Assembly: GCF_019669985.1 (NCBI RefSeq) | Contig: NZ_AP019782.1 | Span: forward strand, 2,536,001-2,600,000 | DNA length: 64,000 bases | Direction: 5' to 3' | From: Methylogaea oryzae | GTDB lineage: Bacteria > Pseudomonadota > Gammaproteobacteria > Methylococcales > Methylococcaceae | In this document: piece by piece, positions 31,082-40,063 of the stretch | Position numbering within the stretch: the first letter of the stretch is position 1 | How the letters are laid out: each line of letters opens with the position of its first letter | Program-made: the position numbers and the translations under genes | The notes under the pieces: generated by a model | Told to the model about the DNA's origin: nothing | Seen by the model: only the letters and a program-made list of their open reading frames with translations | Databases searched by the model: none

Positions 31082-32145
31082 AATTGGATATAGACGCCGT
31101 GCTGCGCCGGTTGCTGGCGGAGGTACTCGGCTTGCCCGCCGGCAGCGCCTTGCCCGCGGCCCCATCCATGCGGGACATGGTGGAATGGGACAGTTTTACA
31201 CACATCGGCTTACTGCAGGCGGTGGAAGAAACGTTCGGCCTGCGCATCGCCGCCGAGGACATCGACCGCACCCTGTCACTGGCCGATCTGGCCGGCTTGA
31301 TCGCCCGTCACTGGGACGCGATGAAGCCGATGGAAAACAGAATGACGGTGCCGAAGCTGGAAGGCTTATGGGAATCCCTATGGCATGGCGTCACCTTGCC
31401 GGAAAACGCGGCGATCTATGTCCACTCCCGCAGTAGCGGCCTGTTACGGGTTTTCCCCCAAGACCTGGGCGCTCTCATGACAAAACTGCGCGGCGAGGCC
31501 AACGCGCGCACCGTCGTGTTTCCCGCCTTCCCGTTCGCCGACCACGGTTACGCCGATTACCTGCGGAAACGTCCGCCCTTCAGCGTCGCCGACACGCCGC
31601 CGCGCACTGGGCTACTGACCGCCTTGGCCATGGACTTACCCGGCGCTGTCCGCTCGGCCCACCCGCTGCTGTCCGAAATCGCCGTCGGCCCGCTGGCGGA
31701 CCACATCGTCGCAGCGGCCCATTTAGCGCCCGAACCGTTCCATGCCGACTCGCCGCTGCGAAGGCTGTTGCAACAGGACGCCTACGTCGTGGGATTAGGC
31801 GTCGACATCGGCACCAACGCCTTTATCCATTACGCCGACGACCAAGTGCGCGACCGTTTGCCCTTCCCCATTTACCAGGAAAAACCGCTGGAATTCGACC
31901 TGGAACTGGCCACCGGCGCCCATGAGCGCCGCGCCTTTATCGCCTACTCGCCCCAGGCGCTCAAACGCATCAAGCCGCAGGAGCTGCGGCCTTATTTCCA
32001 TGGCTGGCCGGACATCCTGAGCGAAACGAGCCGCGACGGCGTACCGTTTTATCGCCTACGGCTGGCCCCGTTCCTCCAGCGCTGCATCGACCTTGCGCAA
32101 CAGCATCTTGACCGGGGACAACTTCCGCCTTGGTATCCCCAATAG
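31078..32145 (+). CDS. Acyl carrier protein fused to an AAC(3)-like N-acyltransferase
   Basis: 355 residues. Residues 1-80 are an acyl/peptidyl carrier protein with the phosphopantetheine serine in MVEWDSFTHIGLLQAVEE (Ser39). From about 95 to 345 follows an antibiotic N-acetyltransferase fold of the AAC(3) family: VHSRSSGLLRVF, TVVFPAFPFADHGYADY, GAVRSAHPLLSEIAVGPLAD (the family's RSxHPxxS motif) and VVGLGVDIGTNAFIHYAD. AAC(3) enzymes acylate an amine of an aminosugar from acetyl-CoA. Here the donor is probably the group loaded on the fused carrier by the adenylation enzyme, and the acceptor an aminosugar of the island. Resistance to aminoglycosides is not implied. Start by ATGA overlap. Confidence 0.82.
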   Translation: MKLDIDAVLRRLLAEVLGLPAGSALPAAPSMRDMVEWDSFTHIGLLQAVEETFGLRIAAEDIDRTLSLADLAGLIARHWDAMKPMENRMTVPKLEGLWESLWHGVTLPENAAIYVHSRSSGLLRVFPQDLGALMTKLRGEANARTVVFPAFPFADHGYADYLRKRPPFSVADTPPRTGLLTALAMDLPGAVRSAHPLLSEIAVGPLADHIVAAAHLAPEPFHADSPLRRLLQQDAYVVGLGVDIGTNAFIHYADDQVRDRLPFPIYQEKPLEFDLELATGAHERRAFIAYSPQALKRIKPQELRPYFHGWPDILSETSRDGVPFYRLRLAPFLQRCIDLAQQHLDRGQLPPWYPQ

Positions 32146-32229
32146 CGGCCGGCTCCGTGTCAATCGATCATGCACCGGTCCGAAGCGGGGACGTTCGCGG
32201 TATGGGAAAAGCCGCAGCGAGAAAGAGGG

Positions 32230-32590
32230 TCGCAGGATCTCGGGAACGGCCCGCCGAGAACGCGGCCTCGCCCCGTCTCGACCGGTGCTTGGTAAAATTC
32301 CTCGCCGGGTTACCGGGGCGAACGAAACGCGTCGCGAAACTCGCCATGGCCGACCGACTACCATCCGGTTTCATCGAACAACCTAAGTACGGTTTCTTCC
32401 TCCCCCCGATCAAACAATGCCGGACAGCTTGCGCGATGGGATCGACTCCTTCCCGTTTCCGACACGCCGGCAAGCGCTGGATTGACTCAAGCCCACAGGG
32501 GAAAACATCCATTACCGGAACGGCATTGCTCGATACCCTCATCTGCCCACGCCGGTGGGAACCGACCATATTCCAAATTTATGCTGGGAG
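32230..32590 (+). pseudogene. Remnant of an asparagine-synthase-like (AsnB) gene
   Basis: The 450 bases before the GNAT gene contain, in one frame, DRCLVKFLAGLPGRTKR, KLAMADRLPSGFIEQPKYGFFLPP and, near the end, RRWEPTIFQIY. This parallels the C-terminal end of asparagine-synthase-type amidotransferases ('D..LV.FLAGLPGR.K', 'L..AMADRLP..F..-PK.GF.LP', 'LW.LLMFQLW'). The rest of the gene is absent and the middle is scrambled. The frame also runs into the GNAT gene, which explains an apparent long ORF. Confidence 0.55.
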
Positions 32591-32597
32591 CACCACT

Positions 32598-33140
32598 TTG
32601 AAATCAACCGAAGCCGTTATCCTGTTGCCCATGGGCGAGGCCCATTTGTCCGCCACCTACCGTTGGCTGACCGAGTCGCCCGCCTTGCGCGCCCAAGTGG
32701 ACTGCATAGCGCCCCCCACGCCGGAAGGGAACGAGGCATGCTGGCGCAATCGCTGGGGGCAAACTAACCGGGAGGACTACGCCATCCAGCTCGCCGGTGT
32801 GGGGCATGTGGGCAATTGCGGTTTGATCGGCATCGATACGGTTCGCGGTAAAGCCGAATTATGGATCTACCTGGGGGAAGGCCACGGCCAAGGAGTGGGT
32901 ACGGCGGCGATACGAAAACTCATGGCTCGGACGTTCGAAGAATTGCGGCTTCACCGGCTGCATCTCAAGGTAATGGCGGACAATATCGCCGCTCTGCGCC
33001 TATATCAGCGGCTGGGATTCGTCGCCGAAGGCCGATTACGCCACGACAGCCGCCGGACGGATGGTAGCTTTGTCGATGCGTTGCTATTTTCCATGTTGGC
33101 GGAAGAATATTTCTCCCGCCGGGACTCCCCACAGCCATAA
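32598..33140 (+). CDS. GNAT-family N-acetyltransferase
   Basis: 180 residues from a TTG at 32598 with GGGAG seven bases upstream; an ATG at 32631 (169 residues) is the alternative. The first gives the usual '..ILLPMGEAHLSATYRWL' beginning of sugar-modifying GNATs. The acetyl-CoA loop GEGHGQGVGTAAIRKLM and the C-terminal LRLYQRLGFVAEGRLRHDSR are clear. The closest type by memory is PseH/FlmH-like N-acetyltransferases of flagellin-sugar loci, so acetylation of an amino sugar is likely. The following 283 bases (33141-33423) hold no recognisable gene. Confidence 0.78.
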   Translation: MKSTEAVILLPMGEAHLSATYRWLTESPALRAQVDCIAPPTPEGNEACWRNRWGQTNREDYAIQLAGVGHVGNCGLIGIDTVRGKAELWIYLGEGHGQGVGTAAIRKLMARTFEELRLHRLHLKVMADNIAALRLYQRLGFVAEGRLRHDSRRTDGSFVDALLFSMLAEEYFSRRDSPQP

Positions 33141-33423
33141 CGCCCCTGGCGCCGTGACCGCTGGGACATTTGCCGTAACGGGGTTTGTTCGACAAAATGC
33201 AGCATAGTGACCGGTGTGTTAGCGGCGTGGGCGGAAATTGTCCGCGGCTGGACACCGAATCCGCCGGGGACATGGCGCCGATGGGATCGATGCCGGCCGA
33301 GCGTAGATTCAGCGCGCCGCCTCGCCGAGGGAAAGCGACGCTGTCCCGCCCTTCTCCCGCCGCGGCAGCGAAAATGTTAAAAGTAAGCGCCCCTCCACCA
33401 ACATTGTAAGGATCCTCCGACCC

Positions 33424-34236
33424 ATGGGCATCACCAAAGGTTTTCTGGACTATCTCGGCAAACGCTGCAAACAGCACGGCATAACGGGATCCGTATTGAC
33501 GTTCAGCCGCCTGGAAACCTATTTCGATTTCGACACCTTGATCGAAGTGGCGGTGCGCCACGGCCATCTGCCGGCACCGCTCGACGGCAATATCGACTTG
33601 CCGGACAGCCATCCCATGCTGGCGCTGCTCAATTCGGGCCAGCACCTGTCCCACCACGCGGAATTCCGCGACAAAGGCTATCCGTCGGACCAGGCGGTTT
33701 TTTACGCACTGGGATTCAGCGAGGCCGAATCCCTGGACGTGAGCGACGCGGAGGGCGCCAATTACCGCTACGATCTCAATCAGGATTGCATTTCCAGCGT
33801 TATCCCCAAGCAATACGACCTGGTAATCGAAGCGGGCACCATGGAGCACGTGTTCCACGTGCCCAACGTACTGAAAAACGCCTTCCACGCCACCAAAGTC
33901 GGCGGTTATATCCTGCACAGCAGCCCCGCCAATAATTTCTGCGACCACGGCTTTTACCAATTTTCGCCGACATTGTTTGTCGACTATTACGCCGCCAACG
34001 GCTTCGTGGTCGTCGAAGCGCTGTTGCTGCAGATCGCCTCCAACGAATCCCCGTGGTTCGTTTTGGATTACTCGCCCGGCGCCCTCGCCTCCACCCAATA
34101 CGGCGGACTCGACGACAAGATGTACGGCGTCGTGTGCTTGGTGCGTAAGACCGCCCAATCCACCTGCGACAAAATCCCGCTGCAAGGCAGCTATCTCAAC
34201 AACCCGGAATGGCGCCAAGGACTGGCCGGCGCTTGA
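33424..34236 (+). CDS. SAM-dependent methyltransferase-fold protein of glycan islands
   Basis: 270 residues. YDLVIEAGTMEHVFHVPNVL is the motif IV-like segment and VGGYILHSSPANNFCDHGFYQFSP the following strand and loop. SEAESLDVSDAEGANYRYDL stands where motif I/II would be, but the glycine-rich SAM loop is weak. It starts at an ATG with GGATCCTCC just upstream (moderate ribosome-binding site). Likely modifies a sugar or lipid-linked glycan; specificity unknown. Confidence 0.7.
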   Translation: MGITKGFLDYLGKRCKQHGITGSVLTFSRLETYFDFDTLIEVAVRHGHLPAPLDGNIDLPDSHPMLALLNSGQHLSHHAEFRDKGYPSDQAVFYALGFSEAESLDVSDAEGANYRYDLNQDCISSVIPKQYDLVIEAGTMEHVFHVPNVLKNAFHATKVGGYILHSSPANNFCDHGFYQFSPTLFVDYYAANGFVVVEALLLQIASNESPWFVLDYSPGALASTQYGGLDDKMYGVVCLVRKTAQSTCDKIPLQGSYLNNPEWRQGLAGA

Positions 34237-34297
34237 GCCGGCGAACCGGCGCTCCACGCGGCAACCAGCGCCGCTCTCCCCCGAAAAATAGAATCCT

Positions 34298-37200
34298 ATG
34301 AGCACCCTAGAGCAGGCCATACGCCATCATCAGCAAGGACAGCTTGAGCAAGCCGAGTCCATCTATCGGCAGTTGCTGCAAGCCGACGCCCACGATGGCG
34401 AAGCGACCCACCTGCTGGGCTTGGTCGAAGTGCAAAAGGGCAACCTGGAAATCGGGGAAAGCTTGCTGCAACGGGCCGTCAGCCTAGCCGCCGAGCAACC
34501 GCTGTACCGCTTCAACCACGCCCTGGTGCTGGCCGAAATGCGACAGTGGCCGGCGGCGTTGGCGGAACTGCGATCGGTGCTGGAAATCGCCCCCCATTAT
34601 CCCGACGCCTATTTGCAGGCGGCGATGATGTGCCTGAATCTGGAAAACGTCGCCGACGCCCGCTGGCTGCTGGCCCTCGCGCTGGCCGACGCGCCCGGCG
34701 ACGCCGCCGTTTGGCTGGCTTTAGCTCAAGCCCACGGCCAAGGAGGCAATATCTCCGCCGCCCTGGCCTGTTGCGAACAAGCCCGATCCCTGGAGCCCGA
34801 AGATGCGGGCATCTTGGCGCAACAAGAATCGCTGCGAAGCGCTGCTCCCGGCGCCGTGGCGCAACTGGTGCCGAACGGCGACGAAGCGGCGCTGGATATT
34901 GCGGTAGCCCGAATCCTGCGCGGCGACGAACTCGCTGCGAATGAGTTGCTCCCCCTGCTCTGCCAAGGACCGAAAGCCCTGCGGATCGATGCCAATTTCG
35001 CCCTGGCCGGCGCCTATTGCCGCAGACCGCAGGCCGATCTGGACAAAGCCAGCGTCCATATTCAACGGGCCTGGCTACTGTCCGGCTTCGCCGAACGCGT
35101 CTTTCCCCTCTACGTCGACATTCACCTCGCCCTGGGCAACTTGCCGCGCGTCCAAGAGGCCAACAAGCGCCTCGGCCTAGCCCATTTGGAAGCGGGACGC
35201 ATCGCCAAAGGCTTGGCGCAGCTCCACCAAGCCCAGTACGCCTATCCCATCAACGCCCAGATCGATCGCGTCGAATTCGACTTCGACACGATCGACGCCG
35301 TAATCCGCAGCGCCGCACCGCTGCAGCTGCCGGCGCGCGCCATCGCGCCTCCGGAGGGACGACGCATCAAGGTTGGCTACCTGATGTTCGGCGTGACCCA
35401 GACCAACTCCGTCATCGTCAAAAACACCCTGGTCTTCGCCCGCCACCACGACCGCTCCCGCTTCGACGTGACGTTCTATATTCCAGAGTCGGAAAACGCG
35501 GTATTCAATTCGCCGCAGGGCGTCGGCATCCTCAACACGCTGAAGCAGTTCAACTGCCGGGCGGTGATGGCGCCTGACGCCGGCGACGACGCGGAAAGCC
35601 TGCACAGGCTGGCGCAACGGATACACAACGAAGGCGTGGACATTTTGATCGACGTGGCGGCGCTGGCCGATTACCAGCGCTTCTACCTTACCTGCCTCAA
35701 GCCGGCGCCGCTACTCGCGGGCACGCTGTGGGGACCGCCCCAGCAATTCACGCCTCCCACACTGGATTTTACGATCGCGGGCACTCGCCACCCTTCAATA
35801 GATGCGATGGCAGATTGCGAGCCGGTGGAAATCCATTTCACCCTGTCGGACGTAGCGACAGCGACTCCATATCCGCGACAAAAATTCGATATTCCCAAAC
35901 AGGCCTTTTTGCTGGCCTCTTCCGGCCGCCACGTCAAATTCCAGGGCCGCGAATTTTGGCAAGCGATCATCGGCTGGCTGGCGGCAAACGACAACTTCCA
36001 TTTTATCGCCATCGGCCTGGAGCAAAACCAAGCGCCAGCCGAAGCACAAACGGCTCCGGACGAGGTACGACAACGCATCCACTACACCGGCTGGCGCACC
36101 GACTGCCTGTCCCTCGTCGCCATGGCGGACACAGTGATCGACACCTACCCCACCGGGGGCGGCTACGCCTTGGCCGAGGCCATGGCCCTGGGCATCCCCA
36201 CACTGCTGTTCAAAAACGATTACGAAGCCCCTTTCGATCCGGTTAACTGGTCCCCAATGGAGGAATACGTCGACATCCCCGAACTGCTGTTGGAAAGGGG
36301 GGACTTCGAGCATGCCGGACGCCTGATAGCGAAACTGGCGGCCGACGCCGACTACCGCCACCGGCTAGGCCAGCAATGCCGGGACACCATCCAAGCGCAA
36401 AGCGATCCAGCCACCCTCGTGCGGCAGTGCGAAGATATCTACCTGAGGCGGATAGCGGAACGCTCCCTTTCGCCGGACAACAGCGGCTTGCCTACCGCCA
36501 TGCGCAGCAATCTCAGCTATTGGCAGCAGATCCAGGAAGACGATTACTTCGAGCACCACCCCTGCTACGGCGGCCTGCGCGCTTTCGACCAGGACGAGCA
36601 AATCGTCCAGAAATATCTGCCGCTGACCAGCGACATGGCCATGGTGGAAATCGGCTGCGGCTATGGCCGCGACGTGTTGCGCTTCTCGCCGCTGGTGAAA
36701 CACGTCTACGGTATCGACGTCAGCCGTAAAATCCTGGATAAGGCGCTGAGCTTCCTGTCGGACCACGGCGTGCGCAACTTCACGCCGGTGCTCGCCGAAA
36801 ACTGGGAACAGCACATTCCCGACGGCATCGACCTGGTGTGGAGCATCGTGGTGTTCCAGCACCTGACCAAGGACCTGGTGCGCAACTACATTTTCGGTCT
36901 GGCGAAAAAGCTGTCCGCCAAAGGCCGCTTCGTGTGCCAATTTTCCGACGACTCGGGCGGCACCTACGACGCCGATCTGCGCAAATACGAACCGTCGGTA
37001 CGCTGGACACGGGAAGAAATCGAGGCGCTGGTCGCGGAAGCCGGCCTCACGTTGTTTAGCCTGGATAGCGAGCAGGCGACGCCCACCTGTCTGTGGCACT
37101 GGGCCTATTTCGGCAAGGAACCCGCGGCACAATCCGACACGCCCGCCGCACCGGCGTCCGTCGCCACGGCCCCGTCCGGCGCGGCGGCAAGCGAGCGAGC

Positions 37201-40009
37201 ATCGAACGAACACCGCCCGACGTTCAGCGTGCTGGTGCCTACTTACAACCAAGCGCATTTCCTACCCACCGCCCTGGACAGCCTCATCGCCCAAACCTAT
37301 GCCGATTGGGAGGCCGTAGTGGTCAACGACGGCTCCAGCGACGATACGGCACAAATCCTGGCCGATTACGCGGCGCGCGACCCGCGCTTCCGCGTCTTCA
37401 ACAAACCCAACGGCGGGACCGCCTCGGCCTTGAACGAAGCGCTGCGGCACGCGCGGGGCGAATGGATCTGCTGGCTGTCCACGGACGACTATTTCGAAAC
37501 CGACAAGCTCGCCGTCCATCACGCGGCATTCGGCCAATACCCCGGCATTCGGTTCTTCCATACCGGCTACAACGTCCAGGACGACTTCGAGGGCCGTAAA
37601 TATCCCGCCCAGATCGATTTCAAGGAGCTGGTGCCGCACCCCGAGCTGCAACTGATCCGGCTGTTCGACCTCAATTACATCAACGGCATTTCCATCGCCG
37701 CCCACCGCAGCGTGTTCGACCAACTGGGAAACTTCACCCACCGCTACCGGCACGGACAAGACTTCGACATGTGGCTGCGCATCAGCGCCCACTACCCGAC
37801 CGTTTACCTGGAGCGGAAAACCTGCACCACCCACGTCTACGCCGAACAGGCCACCCACCGTTCGATGATGACCGGCATCATCGACTCCGCCGTCGCTTGC
37901 CTGGAATTCATCAACGACAACGACTTCCCGGCCCTATTCCCGTTTTCCGACTTGTCGCGGGCGGAGGCGGCCCGCATGGCGGTCGAAGCCGTGTTCGTCT
38001 GCCTGCTGAAGCCGTCCAGCTACCTACGGCAGTGCGGCTTCGCCGTGCCCTTGGCGGAAATGCTGGCGGAGTGGTTGGCGCAAACCAACGACGCAGAACT
38101 CCAAGCCTATTGCCGCCGTCTGGTCGATGTCTACGTGGAGGAAAACCCCATCTGGCCGGTTCCCGCCAAATTGCGCACCGCCCTGCTGAATTTGCGCCAG
38201 CCACGGGCGGCCGCCTATCGGCGCCGGGATCCTCTACGGCTGCTCGAAGAGCACTGCCAGGACCTGGCCGACGGCGCCGACAGCGGCGATGCCGAAGCCC
38301 TGGCGCAATATTTGGCGGCCGAGAAAAAACGCGCGGCAGCCGGCCGCGATGCCCATCCCGCGCAAGCCGTCCCGGCACCGACCGATGCGGCGAGCCCTGG
38401 ATTGCGTCCTGCGATGAACATACTGCTGGTGGTCCATAACTTCCTGCCGCGCAACTATGGCGGCGTGGAGGTCTACAGCTACCGCTTGGCGCAGCAACTG
38501 CGGAGCCTGGGCCACACGGTCAGCGTTTTCTACGGCCTCTACCAGCCGGGGCAAAACGCCCTGCGCTTGGAGGAATCCCACCTCGACGGCTTGCGGGTTT
38601 TCACCCTGGTGCACGGTTTTGCCGACGGCTTGGAGCTGCAAATCAGCCACGCCGACATCGAGTCCGCTTTTGCCCAGTTCCTGGCCGCCGAGGCGTTCGA
38701 TGTCGTGCACTTCCAGCACTTGATGAATTTGCCCCTGCTATTGCTGCCGACGGCGAAAAATACCGGTTCCGCCGTCTGCGTCACCCTGCACGACTCCTAT
38801 TTGCTGTGCCAGCGGCTCCATTGCCACATCCCCGGGGAACTCGCTGTCTGCAGCGGCCCGGAAAACGGCGCGAAATGCGCCCGTTGCCTCACTATCGGCA
38901 GCGACGCCCGCTACTCCGAAGAAGACTTGCAGCGGGTGGCGGAAGGCATCGAAATCCGCAACAAAGTGGCGCACAACCTGCTGTTGGAAACCGCCGACCT
39001 GATAACCGCGCCGTCCCAATTCATCGCCTCGCAGTTCATCCGCTACGGCGTACCGGCCGACCGCATCGCCGTGGCGCCGTTGGGCGTCGAACCGGTCGCG
39101 GGATCGCGCCGCGGAAACCTCCCCGACCGCACGATCGTTTTCGGCTACCTGGGCAGCATCCAGGAAGTCAAAAACCCCGTTTTGCTGGTGGAAGCCTTCA
39201 AAGACGTCGGCGGAAACGCCGCTTTACGGATTTACGGCGACGGGTCGGTGCACGACGTGGGCGCGCTCTTGGACGCCATCGGCGACGACGCGCGCATCAG
39301 TTACCACGGGCCTTATCGCCCCGGCCAACTGGGAGAAATCCTCTCGGCCATGGACGTGGTGGTGCAACCCTCTCTGGTGGAATCCTACGGCCTAGTGGTG
39401 CGGGAAGCCATGAGCGCCGGCGTGCCGGTCATCGCCTCCCGCGCCGGCGCCCTGCCGGAATCGGTAGATCACCTGCACAACGGCTTGTTGTTCGAATCGG
39501 GCAACGGCGCCGAACTACGCGCGTGGCTACAATATTGCGTGGATCAACCGGAACGGATCGAAGCGCTACGCCAAGGCATCGTTGCGCCCCTAACCATCGC
39601 CGGCGACGCGGCCCAGTGGGAACGACGCTATGGTGCCTTGCGGGAACGGCCGGCGGAACACGCCGCCGACGAACCGCAGGCCTGGGATTTCGACGCCGGC
39701 TTACCCGCCCTGCTGGCCCAGTCGCGGGAGCTGATCGACCAAGGCCGGTTCGAAGAAGCCATGGCGGCGCTGCAACCGGCCTTGCAAGCTTGCCCGGAGA
39801 ACCCCGATATCCTGGTAATGCTGGCTCGCTTGGCGCTGGCGGCGGGCATGGCCGATGAAGCGCGCGAGTTTATGGAGGAAGCTGCCATGCAATCCATCGA
39901 AGGCACCCAGAAAGTCCACGAACTGGGTTCCGCCCTGTTGCACGAGGGACGCATGGAGGAAGCGAAACTCGTCCTGGATTTGCTCAAACAGCGCATGCAG
40001 CCCCGCTAA
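34298..40009 (+). CDS. Giant multidomain glycosyltransferase: TPR - GT41-like - methyltransferase - GT2 - GT4 - TPR
   Basis: 1903 residues in one uninterrupted frame. Approximate layout: TPRs 1-330; GT41-like GT-B half 355-725 (VGYLMFGVTQTNSVIVK, SSGRHVKFQGREFWQAI, DTYPTGGGYALAEAMALG); SAM methyltransferase 735-950 (VEIGCGYGRDVLRFSP, WSIVVFQHLTKD); GT2 domain 975-1210 (FSVLVPTYNQAHFLPTALDS, NDGSSDDT, STDDYFE); a helical Ala-rich linker; GT4 domain 1373-1770 (LLVVHNFLPRNYGGVEVYSY, FGYLGSIQEVKNPVLLVEAF, PSLVESYGLVVREAMSAGVP); C-terminal TPR 1790-1900. No signal or membrane segment. Probably builds several successive linkages of one glycan and methylates it. Its first third is a paralogue of 27278-28870. 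Confidence 0.82.
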   Translation: MSTLEQAIRHHQQGQLEQAESIYRQLLQADAHDGEATHLLGLVEVQKGNLEIGESLLQRAVSLAAEQPLYRFNHALVLAEMRQWPAALAELRSVLEIAPHYPDAYLQAAMMCLNLENVADARWLLALALADAPGDAAVWLALAQAHGQGGNISAALACCEQARSLEPEDAGILAQQESLRSAAPGAVAQLVPNGDEAALDIAVARILRGDELAANELLPLLCQGPKALRIDANFALAGAYCRRPQADLDKASVHIQRAWLLSGFAERVFPLYVDIHLALGNLPRVQEANKRLGLAHLEAGRIAKGLAQLHQAQYAYPINAQIDRVEFDFDTIDAVIRSAAPLQLPARAIAPPEGRRIKVGYLMFGVTQTNSVIVKNTLVFARHHDRSRFDVTFYIPESENAVFNSPQGVGILNTLKQFNCRAVMAPDAGDDAESLHRLAQRIHNEGVDILIDVAALADYQRFYLTCLKPAPLLAGTLWGPPQQFTPPTLDFTIAGTRHPSIDAMADCEPVEIHFTLSDVATATPYPRQKFDIPKQAFLLASSGRHVKFQGREFWQAIIGWLAANDNFHFIAIGLEQNQAPAEAQTAPDEVRQRIHYTGWRTDCLSLVAMADTVIDTYPTGGGYALAEAMALGIPTLLFKNDYEAPFDPVNWSPMEEYVDIPELLLERGDFEHAGRLIAKLAADADYRHRLGQQCRDTIQAQSDPATLVRQCEDIYLRRIAERSLSPDNSGLPTAMRSNLSYWQQIQEDDYFEHHPCYGGLRAFDQDEQIVQKYLPLTSDMAMVEIGCGYGRDVLRFSPLVKHVYGIDVSRKILDKALSFLSDHGVRNFTPVLAENWEQHIPDGIDLVWSIVVFQHLTKDLVRNYIFGLAKKLSAKGRFVCQFSDDSGGTYDADLRKYEPSVRWTREEIEALVAEAGLTLFSLDSEQATPTCLWHWAYFGKEPAAQSDTPAAPASVATAPSGAAASERASNEHRPTFSVLVPTYNQAHFLPTALDSLIAQTYADWEAVVVNDGSSDDTAQILADYAARDPRFRVFNKPNGGTASALNEALRHARGEWICWLSTDDYFETDKLAVHHAAFGQYPGIRFFHTGYNVQDDFEGRKYPAQIDFKELVPHPELQLIRLFDLNYINGISIAAHRSVFDQLGNFTHRYRHGQDFDMWLRISAHYPTVYLERKTCTTHVYAEQATHRSMMTGIIDSAVACLEFINDNDFPALFPFSDLSRAEAARMAVEAVFVCLLKPSSYLRQCGFAVPLAEMLAEWLAQTNDAELQAYCRRLVDVYVEENPIWPVPAKLRTALLNLRQPRAAAYRRRDPLRLLEEHCQDLADGADSGDAEALAQYLAAEKKRAAAGRDAHPAQAVPAPTDAASPGLRPAMNILLVVHNFLPRNYGGVEVYSYRLAQQLRSLGHTVSVFYGLYQPGQNALRLEESHLDGLRVFTLVHGFADGLELQISHADIESAFAQFLAAEAFDVVHFQHLMNLPLLLLPTAKNTGSAVCVTLHDSYLLCQRLHCHIPGELAVCSGPENGAKCARCLTIGSDARYSEEDLQRVAEGIEIRNKVAHNLLLETADLITAPSQFIASQFIRYGVPADRIAVAPLGVEPVAGSRRGNLPDRTIVFGYLGSIQEVKNPVLLVEAFKDVGGNAALRIYGDGSVHDVGALLDAIGDDARISYHGPYRPGQLGEILSAMDVVVQPSLVESYGLVVREAMSAGVPVIASRAGALPESVDHLHNGLLFESGNGAELRAWLQYCVDQPERIEALRQGIVAPLTIAGDAAQWERRYGALRERPAEHAADEPQAWDFDAGLPALLAQSRELIDQGRFEEAMAALQPALQACPENPDILVMLARLALAAGMADEAREFMEEAAMQSIEGTQKVHELGSALLHEGRMEEAKLVLDLLKQRMQPR

Positions 40010-40063
40010 TCGGTCCTTACCCCGCCCGCCCCTCAGCCCCCAGCCATTGGCGCCACTCAAGCA

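Noticed and set aside
31078-32145. Aminoglycoside resistance by the AAC(3)-like domain
   Set aside because: The domain is fused to a carrier protein and lies in a glycan operon; resistance would be an over-reading of the family name.
32130-33140. A 336-residue fusion protein upstream of and including the GNAT
   Set aside because: The first half is the decayed asparagine-synthase-like segment; the GNAT has its own ribosome-binding site and start.
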